Shown here in pieces: positions 24,240 through 36,414 of a stretch of 64,000 nucleotides of DNA. The stretch covers positions 423,857,479 to 423,921,478 of the forward strand of contig CM068369.1 in the NCBI GenBank assembly GCA_034769895.1. The letters run 5' to 3'. The DNA comes from Magicicada septendecula (taxonomy: Eukaryota; Arthropoda; Insecta; Hemiptera; Cicadidae). The notes under the pieces were generated by a model, which was not told the origin of the DNA, made no database searches, and was given only the letters and a program-made list of their open reading frames with translations. Positions within the stretch are counted from its first letter, which is position 1; every line of letters begins with the position of its first letter. A program made the position numbers and the translations under genes.

Positions 24240-27200
24240 GATCTTCATGTTTACGTCTATTATTTGACTTTCTGGTGGGTATTCAAAAAGCTGTTCCAAT
24301 ATTCTGGGTGGCCTTGTTCCTCTGATCAATTCATGCGGCGTAAATCCGGTGGATTCATGGGTGGTACAATTCAGCCACACCTCTACTCTCTTAACGTAGG
24401 ATGGCCATTCTGTGTGCTTGGAGTGACAATACGCCCGAAATATCCTACCAATCTCTCTCATCACCCGTTCTGCCTGGTTCGACTGTGGATGGTAAACTGC
24501 CGTATGCTTGGGTATGATGCCTTCCCATCCAAGCGTCTGTCGCCACTTGCCGCTTATAAACTGTGGTCCATGGTCAGATAAAATTATTTTTGGTTTTCCT
24601 ACATTGATCATATAGTCTCTTACTATTTTTTCGCTAAGGACTTTGCTCGTCGCTCTCTTAATACTATACAACTTAACAAATTTCGAAAAAGTGTCTAAAA
24701 CTACAAATACATACAACACACCACCTCTACCTCTAGGTAATGGCCCATACAAATCAACTGCAACTAAATCAAATGGTCTTTCAACTTTTATATAATTCAT
24801 ATCCCCTTCTACTTTATAGTTCACTACTTTTGATTTCTGACACAAATCACAAACTCTTAACACTCTTCTAACTCTCCTCTCCATATTCTTAAATAGACAT
24901 GATTCCTTTAAAACATTACCACACTTTCTTGCCCCAAAATGCCCGTACCTTATATGGCAATCCCAAATGATTTTATCTACCAACCCTTCTGGTATAACTA
25001 GCCTCCAATCACGCTCCCCCCTTCTACTTTTTTAAACAAAATCCCTTGATATACTTGAAAACGTGTACTATATTCAGACCCATCTACCTCCGTTTCTAAG
25101 ATAACAATTATTTTACCCAATTTACTTTCAGATCTTTGCATATTCTTAATGTCCCTTAACTCCTCACCAAAAATCCTATCTTCTCTAGTTAATCTAAAAA
25201 TTTCTATCTCTTTAAGGTCCCTACCTGTTTTATTTTCTATAATATCTACCCGGGAAAGTGTGTCTGGTACTTTATTATCTGACCCCTTTATGTACTCCCA
25301 GGAAAAGTTATATTCTTGTAAAGCTAATACCCACCTGGTCAGACGACTGCGTGTTAATTTGCAAGAATTCAGAAATGACAGTGCCTTGTGGTCCGTTCGG
25401 ATTACAGTTCCGTTTCCCAGGATGTATGTGCTGAACTTCCCCACGGCGAACACAATGCTCAAAAGTTCTTTCTCAGTGGTGGTATAATTTTTTTCCGCAG
25501 ACAGAAGCGACCTACTGGCGAAGGCGATGGTAAGATGTTCCTTATCGCAGCCCTCCTGGTAGAGCTCTGCCCCTAAAGCTACGTTGCTTGCATCTGTCTG
25601 TACGTAAAAGGTTTTATTAAAATCAGGATGATTCATCATAATCATATGGCTAAATTTTCTCTTACTTTCATTAAATGCTTCACGTTCCGTTTCTCCCCAT
25701 TTCCACTGGTTGTTCTTCTGGAGTACTGCACTTAGTTTCGATGTTGTGTGTGCGTAATTTTCTTGGAACTTCCTATAGAAATTGCATAAACCTAAAAAAC
25801 TTTGCAATTGTTTAATGTTTTTTGGTTCTGGGAAGCGCATAATAGCTTCTACCTTGTCCGGGTTAGCTAATATTCCCTCTTGTGTAATAATAAACCCTAA
25901 GAAATGTATTTCTGTTTGTAAGAACTTAGATTTATCCAAATTAATTGTCAGACCCCCCTTCTGTAATTTGTCTAACACATACTCTATATGCTCTAAGTGT
26001 TCAGTGAATGTTCTGGATGCTATCAGTATGTCATCTACGTACACTGTTAAAAAATCTAAATCTTTAGGTTGTAACATCTTATCCAAACATTTAATAAAAC
26101 TAGCAACACTGGTGTTTAACCCAAATGGTAGACGTTTGAACTGATAATTCTTACCGTTAAAAGGAAAGGCAGTATATCTTCGACTCTCTGCTGCTAATGG
26201 CACCTGCCAATATCCTGCTGTTAAGTCTAATGATGTCATGTACTTAACGCCACTAAATTTCTGTAAAATTTCATTAATTGGTTCTGGTGACTCCCGGTCA
26301 GGTATAATAATTTGATTTATCTTTCTAGCATCTAGGCATAGTCTTACCTTTCCATCCTTCTTCATCACTACCACTAACGGCTTTGAGTATGGTGATATCG
26401 ATCGTTCAATTATGTCTCCCTGCATCATCCGGTCTAATTCCTCCTGCACGGCTCTTCTCTTCGAAAATGGTACTGGGTAACTCCTCTGCATGTAGGGTGC
26501 GTGTTCCCGAACCTTCAGCTCACATATGTAGTCCTTAGATCTCCCTGGCGACTCATCAAACACATCTCTGAAACGCTCCACAACTGCCCACAACTCCTCT
26601 CGCTGAGTATTTCCTACAACTACACCTTCATTAAAAAATTTGTTGGCTCTATCTACCCACATACTCTCATCACTCACATGCATCTCTCCCTCCTCATTTT
26701 CTATACTCTCACTCTCTCGACACATATTTATTTTAGTTTCTATCTCCCCATCGCCTACCTGTTTGAGTATCATTTTTATTCCCATAACTTTAGCTTCGTC
26801 TACTACTTTCTTAAACTTTACCCCGACTGGTTTACTCCCATTTTCAAATTTTACTATTTGTTTACTAAATCTATTATAGCCCCATTTCTCTCCAAAAAAT
26901 CATTTCCTATTATTACATCTAAACTCAACCCCTTAACCACTAGGAATGTATTTTCAAATTCAACTTCATTTATCAAGATATTTAACTGTACTTGTCTAGT
27001 TATTCTTTTGCTTCTTACCCCAGTTACCCCCACTACTGTAACTCCCGCAACTGGCAATGATGGTATATTCTTATTTATTTCTTTTAATTCTCCCATTACA
27101 TTCTCAGAAATTACAGAGATCTCACTACCGGTATCAATCAATGTTTTGTAACTCTTACCTTCTATGTTGACTGTCACCTCCGTTAATCCGGTTTTGTGCT

Positions 27201-27453
27201 CCATCACTTTGGTGTCCTCTTCTTCTAATAACTCCTTCGCCATGTCCACTTTGATTATATTACTCTGGTATTCGTCTGTCACTTGGACCCGGTTCTCCGT
27301 TGACAATGGTTGGGCCCGATTTTCCATTGTCCTCCCTAGTTTACCGTGGAGGGACCTGCGCGGCTTGGTTGTTTCCTCCTCTTCCTCGGTGGTAATTTCC
27401 ACCTCCTCTCGGCGCTCCTCTCTGGTGCTGATTTGACTGGTACGTCCGCTCAC
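24236..27453 (-). pseudogene. pol: Element 3 Pol, protease to integrase core
   Basis: On the minus strand: protease (LIDTGSE near 27140, then VIIGNDFLERNGA), reverse transcriptase with YVDD at 26041-26030, RNase H (QTDASN, EKELLS, RTDHKALSFL), the integrase zinc region (HIRYGHFGARK and CDLCQ) and the catalytic core (VDLYGPLP, SDHGPQF, NQAERVMRE). The coding sequence ends abruptly at MKIRL, where element 2 inserted. Frameshifts occur near 26850 and near 24990. Compared with element 2 the protease/RT junction is less damaged, so this copy is the better guide to the intact order. The pol frame overlaps the end of gag. Confidence 0.93.
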
Positions 27454-28988
27454 TGCGTTGACATTCTCTCGGTTTGTGACATCTAAAACAAGTTGTTCTA
27501 TTTGAATAGTTATCTACATCACAGTCTCTACATTGCCAACTCTCGCCCCTATTATCAAAGTTTCCCCCACGCGCTCCTCTATGAAAGTTTGGTGTTCCCC
27601 TATACTGATGGTAATTATTATTGTTTAATACCACTGGTGGATTCGGACGCCTCCCTACTTCACGTTCACCGATATTTTGTAACACATCTAACATACTCTC
27701 TAGTCCATTTATATTTACTATTTCTCTCGTCATCAATGTAATTTGCACCTCTCTGGGCAGGTGTTTGCTAATATGTCTCACAAATGACCGGAACAGCAAC
27801 GGCGGTTCTAGGTACTTGGCCTCATTATATATCGTCATTACGTACATCGTTAAATGGTTATTTATTCTCCCAAAATTCCCAGTTCCCATTATTTTACTCC
27901 GTAAAATTTCTTGGTCCTCTTCTGACCAATACTTGTTCCGGAATGCTAACTCAAATTTCTCATAACTACTCCATTCTGTATTATGTAACTTCCGCCCATA
28001 TTTCGGCACTACCCTTAAAACACTTCAAAATTTTCAGTAATTTAATCTCCCAACTACTACTATTAAATCGACTGAATTCCCTTACCCTATTCAAAAATTG
28101 CATCGGGTGTACTCTACGGCTATCACAATTAAATTGTTCTAGCTCTATGTCATCTTTTGCTTCGCGAGTATACACTACTCGCTCCGCAACATTATTTAAA
28201 TTTTGGCTTACGGCCACATGTAATTCATCTTTGATTTCTATGATATTCTGCTCTATCATGCTAAATTTGTAATCACATTTATTTGCATATTGAAGGTTAT
28301 GTTTATTAATAACCCCCACACTCTCTTGTATAGATTGTTTACATGCACTTTCTACTTCCATTATTTTAATTTCTATATCATTATTACTTTCATTAATTTT
28401 AGTTACACATTTATTTTCTATTTCTATACACTGCTCTTCAATTTGAGTTTTAATTTGGTCTGCCATCTGCTCATTTACGTTACTGATTTTACTTTCAATA
28501 CTTAGTGTGATTTCACAAATTTGTCTGTCAACTTTCTCGTCTCTTTCATTAATTTTAACATCTATACTCTTAACTGCCTCATCTAATTTAGTACTTAAAT
28601 CATTACATTTACTAGCAAATTCTTCGTTATTATTTTCAAATTGCTTATTAATTTCATTCATATGTTTTTTCAATTCATCAAATTTATTATTTTGTACCTC
28701 TAATTTGGTGTCAAAATCATTGCTTAATTTAATCTGTTCATCTAACTTTACATCAAATTTATTTAACATTACCCTCTGTTCATTGAAACTAGTACACAAC
28801 ATTGTATTTTTCTCTAAAAGCAATTGGATCATTTTCATCATATCTTGATCCTCAGATTTTTTAATCGGGACTGGTGTTGAATGAATTACTTCATCCATAA
28901 TTTTCAACTCAGTTCCGGTTAATTCAATATTCATTTGGCTTTCGTTTTCAAAGTCAGTTACGCTGACATTCTCGTTATTGTCTGCCAT
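27341..28988 (-). pseudogene. gag: Element 3 Gag with intact RanBP2-type zinc finger
   Basis: Starts ATGGCAG at 28988. The N-terminal ~290 residues are a charged coiled coil, less Cys-rich than usual for Gag. The capsid domain follows (FLNRVREF, then FRNKYWSEEDQEI). A one-base frameshift near 28000 divides the frame into 28988-27981 and 28009-27341. The finger at 27538-27479 is intact: W-x-C-x2-C-x3-N-x6-C-x2-C, with the peptide WQCRDC followed by the conserved Asn and two Cys. The C-terminus is rich in RG and GG. No CCHC knuckle is present. The protein would assemble particles and bind nucleic acid. Confidence 0.9.
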
Positions 28989-29128
28989 TTTTATTTTGTA
29001 AATTTACTAATTTTAAATTCTTGGATTTCGTTGTCCATGACGTGTCCGTTACTTAACTAAATATCACTATAATATTGACGACTCGGAACACTAAGTTTTT
29101 TATAAGTAAAAACGTAAAGTTTTACCTT

Positions 29129-29175
29129 ACAGCCTAAACCGGCTTTCACCTATAGAAGGCTTCATCAGAGGCTGT
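29129..29175 (-). ncRNA. Hammerhead-ribozyme-like motif, Penelope A
   Basis: On the minus strand: ACAGCCT / CTGATGA / stem II / GAAA / GCCGGT / TT / AGGCTGT. Stem I is 7 bp. It equals the copies at 53728-53774 and 54327-54373 apart from the stem II loop. Confidence 0.65.
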
Positions 29176-29602
29176 CGTTAGTAGCGCTGCTCGTCTTGTT
29201 GTTGGCGACGAGATGGTGTTTCGAAAGATTGAAGCTGTGTGTGTGTGGTGAGATGTGTTCGAATAATGCGTGCGATTTGAATTGTGTCTGTTCGTTTAGG
29301 ATGTCGTTTTTATTTGTTTTTGTGTGTTTGTATATTTCTAATTGTTCTAGAGTGTCTAGTTTTCGGCCTTTTGTGTGTACGTGTAGTATGTTCATGTTAT
29401 TGTCGATGTTTTTATATGTGTGGTTTGCTTCAATGAGGTGGTTTGCGAAGGTAGATTCTGTAGTGTTGTGGAGTGCTTTTGTGTGTTCAATGTATCTCTG
29501 TTTGAAGCTACGTCCTGTCTGGCCTATGTAGAATTTACTGCAATTTGAACAATTTAGTTTATATACACCGGGTAGATCGAATTTGTTTTGTGCTTTGGGC
29601 AT
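29165..29602 (-). pseudogene. Penelope A GIY-YIG endonuclease domain
   Basis: About 145 codons on the minus strand include GVYKLNCSNC and FYIGQTGRSF, the GIY-YIG nuclease signature of Penelope-like retroelements with its preceding Cys pair, and then a His-rich C-terminus. The frame ends in TGA inside the hammerhead-like motif. It lacks the RT portion, which was replaced by inverted sequence at 29690. It is a 5'-truncated copy. Confidence 0.88.
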
Positions 29603-29691
29603 GCGTTTTGATAGTGTGTGTTCTGTTTTGTTAGTAGTTTTGTAAGCGATTCTGTATCCTGCTTTTTTGAATTTGTGGGCAATTTTTAGAC

Positions 29692-29990
29692 AAAATTATT
29701 AGACAACACACACAAATAGACAACAACATTGCAGTAAAAAACAACACTGACCTAGTAACAAAAATAAAAGACATACACATCCCCCATAACGCCACATTAG
29801 CCTCCTTTGACATTAAAAACCTGTACACAAACATCCCCATCTCTGAAACAATCACCATCCTACAAAACAAACTCAAACAGAACAACACACCAGATGAACT
29901 TATCAATGAAATAACAGAAACTCTGAACATTATCACAAAACAAAACTACTTTACTTATAACAATAAATACTACACACAGAACGATTTTAT
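29692..29990 (+). pseudogene. Penelope A reverse transcriptase, N-terminal fragment, inverted
   Basis: The plus-strand frame reads LASFDIKNLYTNIP, the first conserved RT block of Penelope-like elements, with the catalytic Asp context FDIKNLYTN. It breaks off at about 29990 at the edge of an LTR-like sequence. Its orientation is opposite to the adjacent GIY-YIG domain, as produced by inverted or twin-primed insertion. Confidence 0.82.
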
Positions 29991-30978
29991 GAAGAGAATA
30001 AACAAATTTTTATTATATAATTATTTCATTGTCTGACTTCAAATTATTTTGTTTCTTCCCTCAAATTAAACTATCTCAATTATACATAAAATTCAAACAT
30101 TTCTTTCAATAGTATATCCTTAATCTAATTATATTTCTACATAAGGCGAACCCAGCTTGCTCACTCACTCATTCATTCATGTAGTTTAAACCCCCATTTT
30201 AGGTAAAATTAATGATAATAATATTTTCATGGTGAAACGTTACGTGTGTGGCGTCCTCTTCCCCGACCACGTGGCGCGTCTCCCAAAGTCTTTCATTCTC
30301 TGGACGTTGAAAACTTTATAATATTTAATAATGTGCGATTTTCACTCTTCACCACTGATTGCACTGTTATACATGTTTTTGCAGAATCACAAGGATATTT
30401 TGTCGGCCGACTTAAGAAAAAAATATGAAGATTTGCCCGGGCAGAAAACTGATAGGTACCACGCGTGACCTATATTGCTAGTCGACTGGGAAGAGCGTTA
30501 CCAACATGCCTCCCTCCAAACACTCGGACAGAGCGGAAGTTCAATGCCTTATGATCGGATCGTCCGTCACTGTTCATTCAACACATGGTTTTTCCATGTT
30601 TTTTGACGTGTATGATATTTGGTGAGCACTGGCCGACGTCACAATTGTGGGCTGGACTTAGTTTTATTTCCGTCAGCTAGGATTATGTGTAAGACGAAAT
30701 TCATCGCCAAGCCATCTTGAGCGTCTTTTAGTCCGCGTGGGTATGCGCACATGCTGGTGTAGTGCGTTTGGGCGTAGATGTCACACAGCCGCAAAGTTCT
30801 TAGAATTGTGTCAACCGCACATTCCTTTCCAATTGTTTCACCACAGTTCCTTTGTTAGAAACTACACTTTAGATTCAACTGGGTACTGGCCACACAGATG
30901 GAAATTGAATTGTGAAATTTTATATAGTAAATCCCCATTGTTAAGAAAATAAAAAATCCCTTTATTTGCCCCGTTACA
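29990..30978 (-). mobile_element. LTR-like sequence related to the element 2/4 LTRs
   Basis: On the minus strand it starts TGTAACGGGGC at 30978. It shares blocks with the element 2 LTR (ACGCACTACACCAGCATGTG near 30750) and with the element 4 LTR (CAGCTTGCTCACTCACTC near 30150). It is not similar to the LTR at 7590-8720. ATCT follows at 30979-30982, as it does at 7586-7589. It could be a solo or truncated LTR, or the exchanged 5' LTR of element 3. Confidence 0.65.
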
Positions 30979-30995
30979 ATCTATTAATTTGCCCT

Positions 30996-31390
30996 GAGTG
31001 AGTCGATTCATCAATCGATATAAAATCGATTATTTTACTAATTGTCAATAAAAACATTGAATATTATAATTTTGAATCCTATTTATTTCTAACTTATAAA
31101 TAGAATAATATAAAACAATATTTGAGACATAACTACCAGAACAACTGAATTTAACAACTTTAAAGGAGGACAAACTTCAAATAAGGAAGGATCACAAATC
31201 GATTGTTCCTGAAGCCAATCCTATTAACATAGTACAAGAATTCTAATTACACAGAAGGATATAATTTGACAAAAACAATCAATAAGAAGTTCCAAATAAA
31301 CAAAACAGTTTAAAATAATTAATACTAAATTAATTAAAAATAAAACAAAAAACAAATAATATAATAAACAAAAAAAAATTTTTTTTTTTA
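30996..31390 (+). repeat. Repeat Y, copy 1
   Basis: It starts CCCTGAG followed by ATCGAT-rich sequence and shares ACAAATCGATTGTTC and several other blocks, in order, with the reverse complement of 36040-36414. Noncoding. Confidence 0.6.
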
Positions 31391-31756
31391 CCAAACCACA
31401 AGAATTTTTATTTTGTTACAAGAATTTAATTATTTGTTACACCATATATAATGTAGGATATCATAATTTAATTTAATATGTTTTTGTGGGGGTTTAAGTT
31501 ATAATAATAAGTTATGCACTTTACCATTTAACACCATCTAAATTTACTTGAATATGTCTAGTAGTATTGAATATCCTGTTGTTAATTGTCTGGTGAGGCT
31601 CAAGCAAATGGTAAGCTGTTAAAAAATATAAAATACGCCATTCAGGCTCACCTTTTTAAGAATTCCGCAAGCTTTTAAAAAGGGGCAAGCAGGTCCCTTT
31701 AGGAAAAAAGGTTAAAAGGAAAATTAGTGATTATCTGCATTATAGAAAAGTAAATG
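31391..31756. other. AT-rich intronic sequence
   Basis: Nothing recognisable apart from homopolymer runs. Confidence 0.5.
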
Positions 31757-34687
31757 CGAGGCTTATCCAGAAAGTAAGTACCGTCTGCGCTATAATGATT
31801 CATAAAGCTGACCCATCGGATTGTTATATGAAAGTGTCATACTGTGCGAGTATAGCGGCGTAAGCAAGAGAGAGAGGGTATAATCACAGCTGTCTCTGTC
31901 TAACATCGCCACTGCTACGAATGTTGCCGGCACAGACATGAATTTTTATTCAATTATTTTTATTAGTTAAAACTGCAATATCTTCAAAACTAATAAATAT
32001 ACAGCAATTCTGAAACCTGCATAGTGTTCAGCAATTAAAGCTCTATAAGTAGCCAAAGTATCAACCAATATAATTAACAGTTACAAAAGTTATACAGAAG
32101 AAGAACGCCAAGAGAAATAACTAGAGAATTAGGCTAGGTACGAATTAGGTGTTTTCACACACTTACAGAGAAAACCTAAGCAATAATATTCTGTGGTCAG
32201 ATCTGTGAAATCATGTTTGCAAATACCCATAATCAAACGATTTGCAAACGGAGGAAGTATGAAATTAGCCAGTAATTCTCTACCATCTCAAACCTGTTAA
32301 GGGGCATTTGGTCGACTTGTTCGATATTGTTTCAAATGGAAAACGCATGATTTATTTGGAACAACCAATCACAAAGCTGTATTCAGAAGAGACGCCAACT
32401 CAGACTTGGGGACTTGGGGAATCGAGCACTCTTCGTTCGAACATTAAATAGACAAGACGTGTGTTAGATACGAGTTCAATTTCGCAAACCACGCAAAGTT
32501 TTATTTAATTAACCGTTCGAGAAGTGGTCCGCAGTAGCAGAGAAACTAGTAAAGTTCATTAATAAATACTCTCAGTGTGTAACAACTCATTAATTAATTA
32601 AAAAATTAATTAATTAAATAATCCATTGATTGTGAAGTGACCTGTGCACCAGAGTAGCTACAGCATCTGTAAGCGCCCAGGGTCATTGGTCAACGATATT
32701 GGTCAACAACAATTTCTTCTGAGCCGAACCATCAAAAGAAGGATCTCCACGGATTCCTATCTACGGTCGATGCATCAATCAGTAAGAAATATATTCATTG
32801 ATCAATGAAATATGTAACAAAATAAATAATAAATCAATAAACAATTTTAAAAGACACTAAGTAAATTCATAATTTGTATTTAAACATTAAGATTAGTAAT
32901 AACGTAATATAGGAGTGTTGAATGGAGAGTGAGGTGTAGTATTGAACGTGCAAATTATTGCAGACCTGTTCTTTAGCACTGGTTTGGGAGATATAAATGT
33001 TCCTAATTAAACCAGATAAGAACAATTGGTCGTTTGGACGTTTTAATGTTCACTTTTCACGCACACTCATTAATACTAAGAGTTAGGTTAGTAATAAGTC
33101 CTTAACTTAGCTTTGAAAGAACATAAATAAATTAACATTTAATCGTTAATTAAACAAACTTAACAAATTTTAAAGTGTTATTTGTAACGATTCCCCTTGA
33201 ATTTCACACTCACTGAACGAATCCTGAGATAGTGTGTCTCTATGCTCTGAGCTAAGCTGAATCCGTGTCATTTGTATCTGGGATTTGTTCTGGCGCCCAG
33301 GTAAAGTAAAAAAGTCACGGGTAAGTAACATTTTTCTATCATTATATTTATAGAAAGTAGATTGATAGTGAAAAAAGTCTTTATATAATTTGTCGCCGCA
33401 AATAAGAGGCATATGTAAATTGACAAATAAAATATATATAAAGAAAGGTGTTATAGCGCATATATCCCGCGCATATTGTAGTACGAAGGTCGTGCATGCA
33501 TAGTTACTTCCTTCTATTCGACGACGAAGTAGCCAAGCTATATTGTTTGTTTACGTTCCGATTTATGTTTACTACACATCGGTGATCATGTTTAAAAAAA
33601 TCGATCAGCCCGCCAGTTGTGAAATAAGAACAGTTATTAGGTTTTTGAATGCGAGAAATCTTCGTCCTTATGAAATTCATCGTCAGATTTGTGAAGTTTA
33701 TGGACAGAATGCGATTAGTGAAGGTATGGTGAGAAAGTGGGTTAGGATGTTTAACAATGGAAGAGAAAATGTTCACGAAGAGGAGCGTAGTGGTCGCCCG
33801 TCCTTAGTCAATGAAGAATTGCTGCGGAGTGTTGACGAGAAGGTTCGTTCCAATAGGCGATTCACAATTTCTGATTTGTCAATGGATTTTTCAAACATTT
33901 CTAGATCTTTATTACACGAAATTGTGACTGAACATTTACTCTACAAAAAACTGTGTTCGAGATGGGTGCCAAAAATGCTAGAGAACGGTCACAAAACGAA
34001 ACGCATGGGAGCAGCCTTGAAATTTTGCAGCGTTATGAAAGAGATGGAAATTGTTTTTTGAAAAGAACTGTCATTGGTGATGAAACATGGGTTTCTTACG
34101 AGACACCAGAAACTAAACGACAGTCACTGCAATGGCGGCATACTGGTTCCCCGAAAGCCAAGTAAGCAAAGCCACCTCTTTCTGCAAAAAAAGTCATGTG
34201 CACTGTTTTTGGGGCTGTCAGGGAATTTTGTTAGTGGAATTTATGGAACGAGGCACAACAATCAACGCAGAAGTTTACTGTGAAACACTCAAAAAGTTAC
34301 GGCGAGCAATACAAAACAAAAGGCATGGACTACTGACTTCCGGAGTGGTGTTTGTGCATGACAACGCGTGACCGCATACCGCACATGGCTCCCAGCGATT
34401 TCCATTTGTTTTTGCATCTGAAGAAATTTCTCGCCAGCCAGAGGTTTGAAAGTGATGATGAGATAAAGGGAAACATCCAGCAGTGGTTGAAGTCGCAACC
34501 GGCCGAATTCTTTGAAGCGGGCATATTAAAATTAGTGCCAAGATATGACAAATGTCTCAACTTGCATGGTGACTATGTAGAAACGTAGATTAAGGTATGT
34601 AGAATTTTTGAAAAATAAATTAATTTGAAAATAATTTGTATCATTTTCTTACTGCCCAAACGGTACTTACTTTCTGGATAAGCCTTG
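31757..34687 (+). mobile_element. mariner-type DNA transposon, internally expanded
   Basis: Inverted termini of about 26 bp, C-R-AGGCTTATCCAGAAAG then TAAGTACCG, lie at 31757 and, inverted, at 34687. TA follows the right end; the left flank is TG. It is ~2.9 kb, against ~1.3 kb for typical mariners, because ~1.5 kb of unrelated sequence (about 31900-33400) lies between the left end and the transposase. That insert has an AATAAA-containing, LTR-like stretch and TGGCGCCC at 33291-33298. Confidence 0.85.
33588..34588 (+). pseudogene. mariner transposase, broken
   Basis: ATG at 33588 begins the paired helix-turn-helix region (EIHRQICEVYG, GMVRKWVRMF, then ISRSLLHEIVTEHLLYKKL and SRWVPKML). The catalytic region follows in shifted frames: first Asp in GDETWVSY (~34080), second in HDNA (~34363), third in APSDFHLF (~34390). 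Sequence between the second and third Asp is deleted, so the D,D34D spacing is lost. A 2-frame shift occurs near 34040-34060. It cannot be active. Confidence 0.9.
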
Positions 34688-34689
34688 TA

Positions 34690-35542
34690 CTTGTTGACGG
34701 TCAGGGGAGGGGGTGAACGTGTGAATGTGTGAACCCTGGTTTCTAAACTGGTCATATGCTGTCCATGTGTTGATGATAGAGTCCGAACCATGTGTGCTAC
34801 TTATTCAGAAGTTAAGGTGAGACTGATGGAGACACACACAGAAACGCAATGTAAAGTAGTTGGGAGGCTGCATGAGTTGATCTATATATATGATAGTCGA
34901 GTTCGACTATGTAAAATACAATTTTTCATGCCCCAAAATACTGAATAGTTTCAGTAAATGAATGATCCTGTTCATAACTAACCAGAGAACTAAAAAAAAT
35001 TATTTGTTACATTGTATTTGGTTATAGTAAAATTTTAAATAGGTTACTTATATGAATAGATAATTTTCGAGCATGAAGAATGTAGTATCAGAATGAGAGT
35101 AGAATAGGTTTACTGTGATTCGAAGTTGTGTTATATTTTATTTTGTGTGTGAGTGTGAGTGTGCGTACATTCCTTTAGAACTGAATATATGCTCTACATA
35201 TTAAAACTTTTCAGATTTTGTAATTAAAACAGCTACTAACCATTTAGACGCAAAGCAAAAATTTGAAGTACAAAAACTTTTTTACTACTTTGAACAGAAA
35301 CTAACTACTAATAAACCAAGATAATTAACAAATAGTAATAACTATAGAAAGTTGCATACATCACTGTAAACAGGAACACAAAATATTTATAATACTGTTT
35401 GTAAACATGTATACACCACACTTCTTCAAACTTATGAGAAGATTAGTAAAAATTGCCTGGCAAAAATATTGTCTCTTCAGTTTAACCTGGAAAAATATAA
35501 ATTAGGCAGTTTTATAAACTATCAGAAAACATCTTAACTTAC
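34690..35542. other. Intronic sequence, no feature found
   Basis: Host intron between the mariner copy and dynein exon 3. I see no coding or repeat signature. Confidence 0.5.
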
Positions 35543-35682
35543 TTTCTCTGGATCTGATTCAGGCTCCTTAGAAAACTGTCCAAATCTGTTAATCGTGTCT
35601 CCCAAATACTTGCCCTGTCTCTAAAGTTCTCATAGTTTGGTGAACTTTTTATAGACTGTAATAAGCACTGATTGTCTCCAAC
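35543..35682 (-). CDS. DYNC2H1: Dynein-2 heavy chain, exon 3 of 3 seen here
   Basis: 140-bp exon on the minus strand with acceptor TATAG at 35684-35683 and donor GTAAGT at 35542-35537. It encodes 46 residues plus 2 nt ([10 protein letters not shown] start, LNQIQR end), matching the linker region of cytoplasmic dynein-2 heavy chain just before the conserved W-VYLEPIF segment. Phase 0 at the start fits exon 2. The next exon is not present at lower coordinates, so the following intron is at least 35.5 kb. The protein is the motor for retrograde intraflagellar transport in cilia. Confidence 0.87.
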
Positions 35683-36039
35683 CTATATTATACAAAGGGA
35701 CTGGTTATAAAAAATTTGAAGTTCACACTAAAAGATATTTAAATTAACATAGGGTAGTTTAGGAATATAACTTAGTAATGTTTCTACATATGTTTACGTA
35801 CATAAAACAAAATTTTGTCTTGCAGTTATCCATACCTTGAAGAAACAGATTAAAATTATTAATTGTGCTAAGTCACAAACTATCTGTCTATTAAAGTATG
35901 TGCTCTAATCAGCTTAGGCTACTCCTCTACATATCTTCACATGGTGAATGTTCACAGATTTTCTCACTATTATTGTAACTAAACGTTGTATGTGTTACAA
36001 ATTATATATTTCGTGTTTAGATTTAAAAATAATGTTCGT
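35683..36039. other. Intronic sequence
   Basis: AT-rich, nothing recognised. Confidence 0.5.
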
Positions 36040-36414
36040 GTTAAAAAAAAATTTTGTTTATGAAAATTTTTTTTAATTATATAATTAATTAAAAACAATT
36101 AATTAATTATGTTTTGTGGTGTTCAGAAACGTTTATTTATTGTTTTAATTGTTTTATTAACTTTTCGGTATTTTTAAATTCTTTCGCCACTTGATAGATT
36201 CGTCTCCAAGAACAATCGATTTGTTTACTTTTCTGATTTGGAGGTTATCTTCTTTCTTCGTGGTGAGATCCTGGTGGTTACTTCTATTAAATTTAATTAT
36301 TATATTATTTATATTCTAGGAATGAAAAACTGTGTAAGTATGAAATAAATAAGAAATTTTATTAACAATTCAATATCTTTTGACTCTTTATCGATTTGTC
36401 AATCGATTCTCAGG
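36040..36414 (-). repeat. Repeat Y, copy 2
   Basis: Inverted relative to copy 1 at 30996-31390 (ends TCTCAGGG on the plus strand). The two copies flank dynein exon 3 and the mariner. Confidence 0.6.

Larger units (their letters stand above)
7590..29020 (-). mobile_element. Element 3: Ty3/gypsy LTR retrotransposon, split by element 2
   Basis: Read on the minus strand: leader fragment (29020-28989), gag (28988-27341), pol (27453-24236, then 12446-12163), a ~3.4-kb 3' region (12162-8731), polypurine tract (8730-8721) and LTR (8720-7590). Element 2 with one target-site copy separates the two halves of pol. It is nearly collinear with element 2 in gag and pol, so the two are members of one family, and element 3 must be the older insertion. 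Its 5' LTR and primer-binding site are missing or displaced by the Penelope fragment at 29021. Confidence 0.85.
29021..29990 (-). mobile_element. Penelope-like element A, rearranged fragment
   Basis: It starts TTGGATTTCRTTGTCC, the same terminus as the copy at 53620. It contains a hammerhead-like motif, a GIY-YIG endonuclease fragment on the minus strand, and then a switch near 29690 to a plus-strand reverse transcriptase fragment. It sits in the leader of element 3, 33 bp upstream of the gag ATG. Confidence 0.85.

Noticed and set aside
33291..33298. TGGCGCCC as the primer-binding site of another LTR element inside the mariner
   Set aside because: No LTR with a TG...CA structure could be closed in front of it; left as a note only.
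31000..36414. A single ~5.4-kb transposon bounded by the repeat Y inverted copies
   Set aside because: A genuine dynein exon with splice sites lies between them, so the copies are better seen as two separate repeats.
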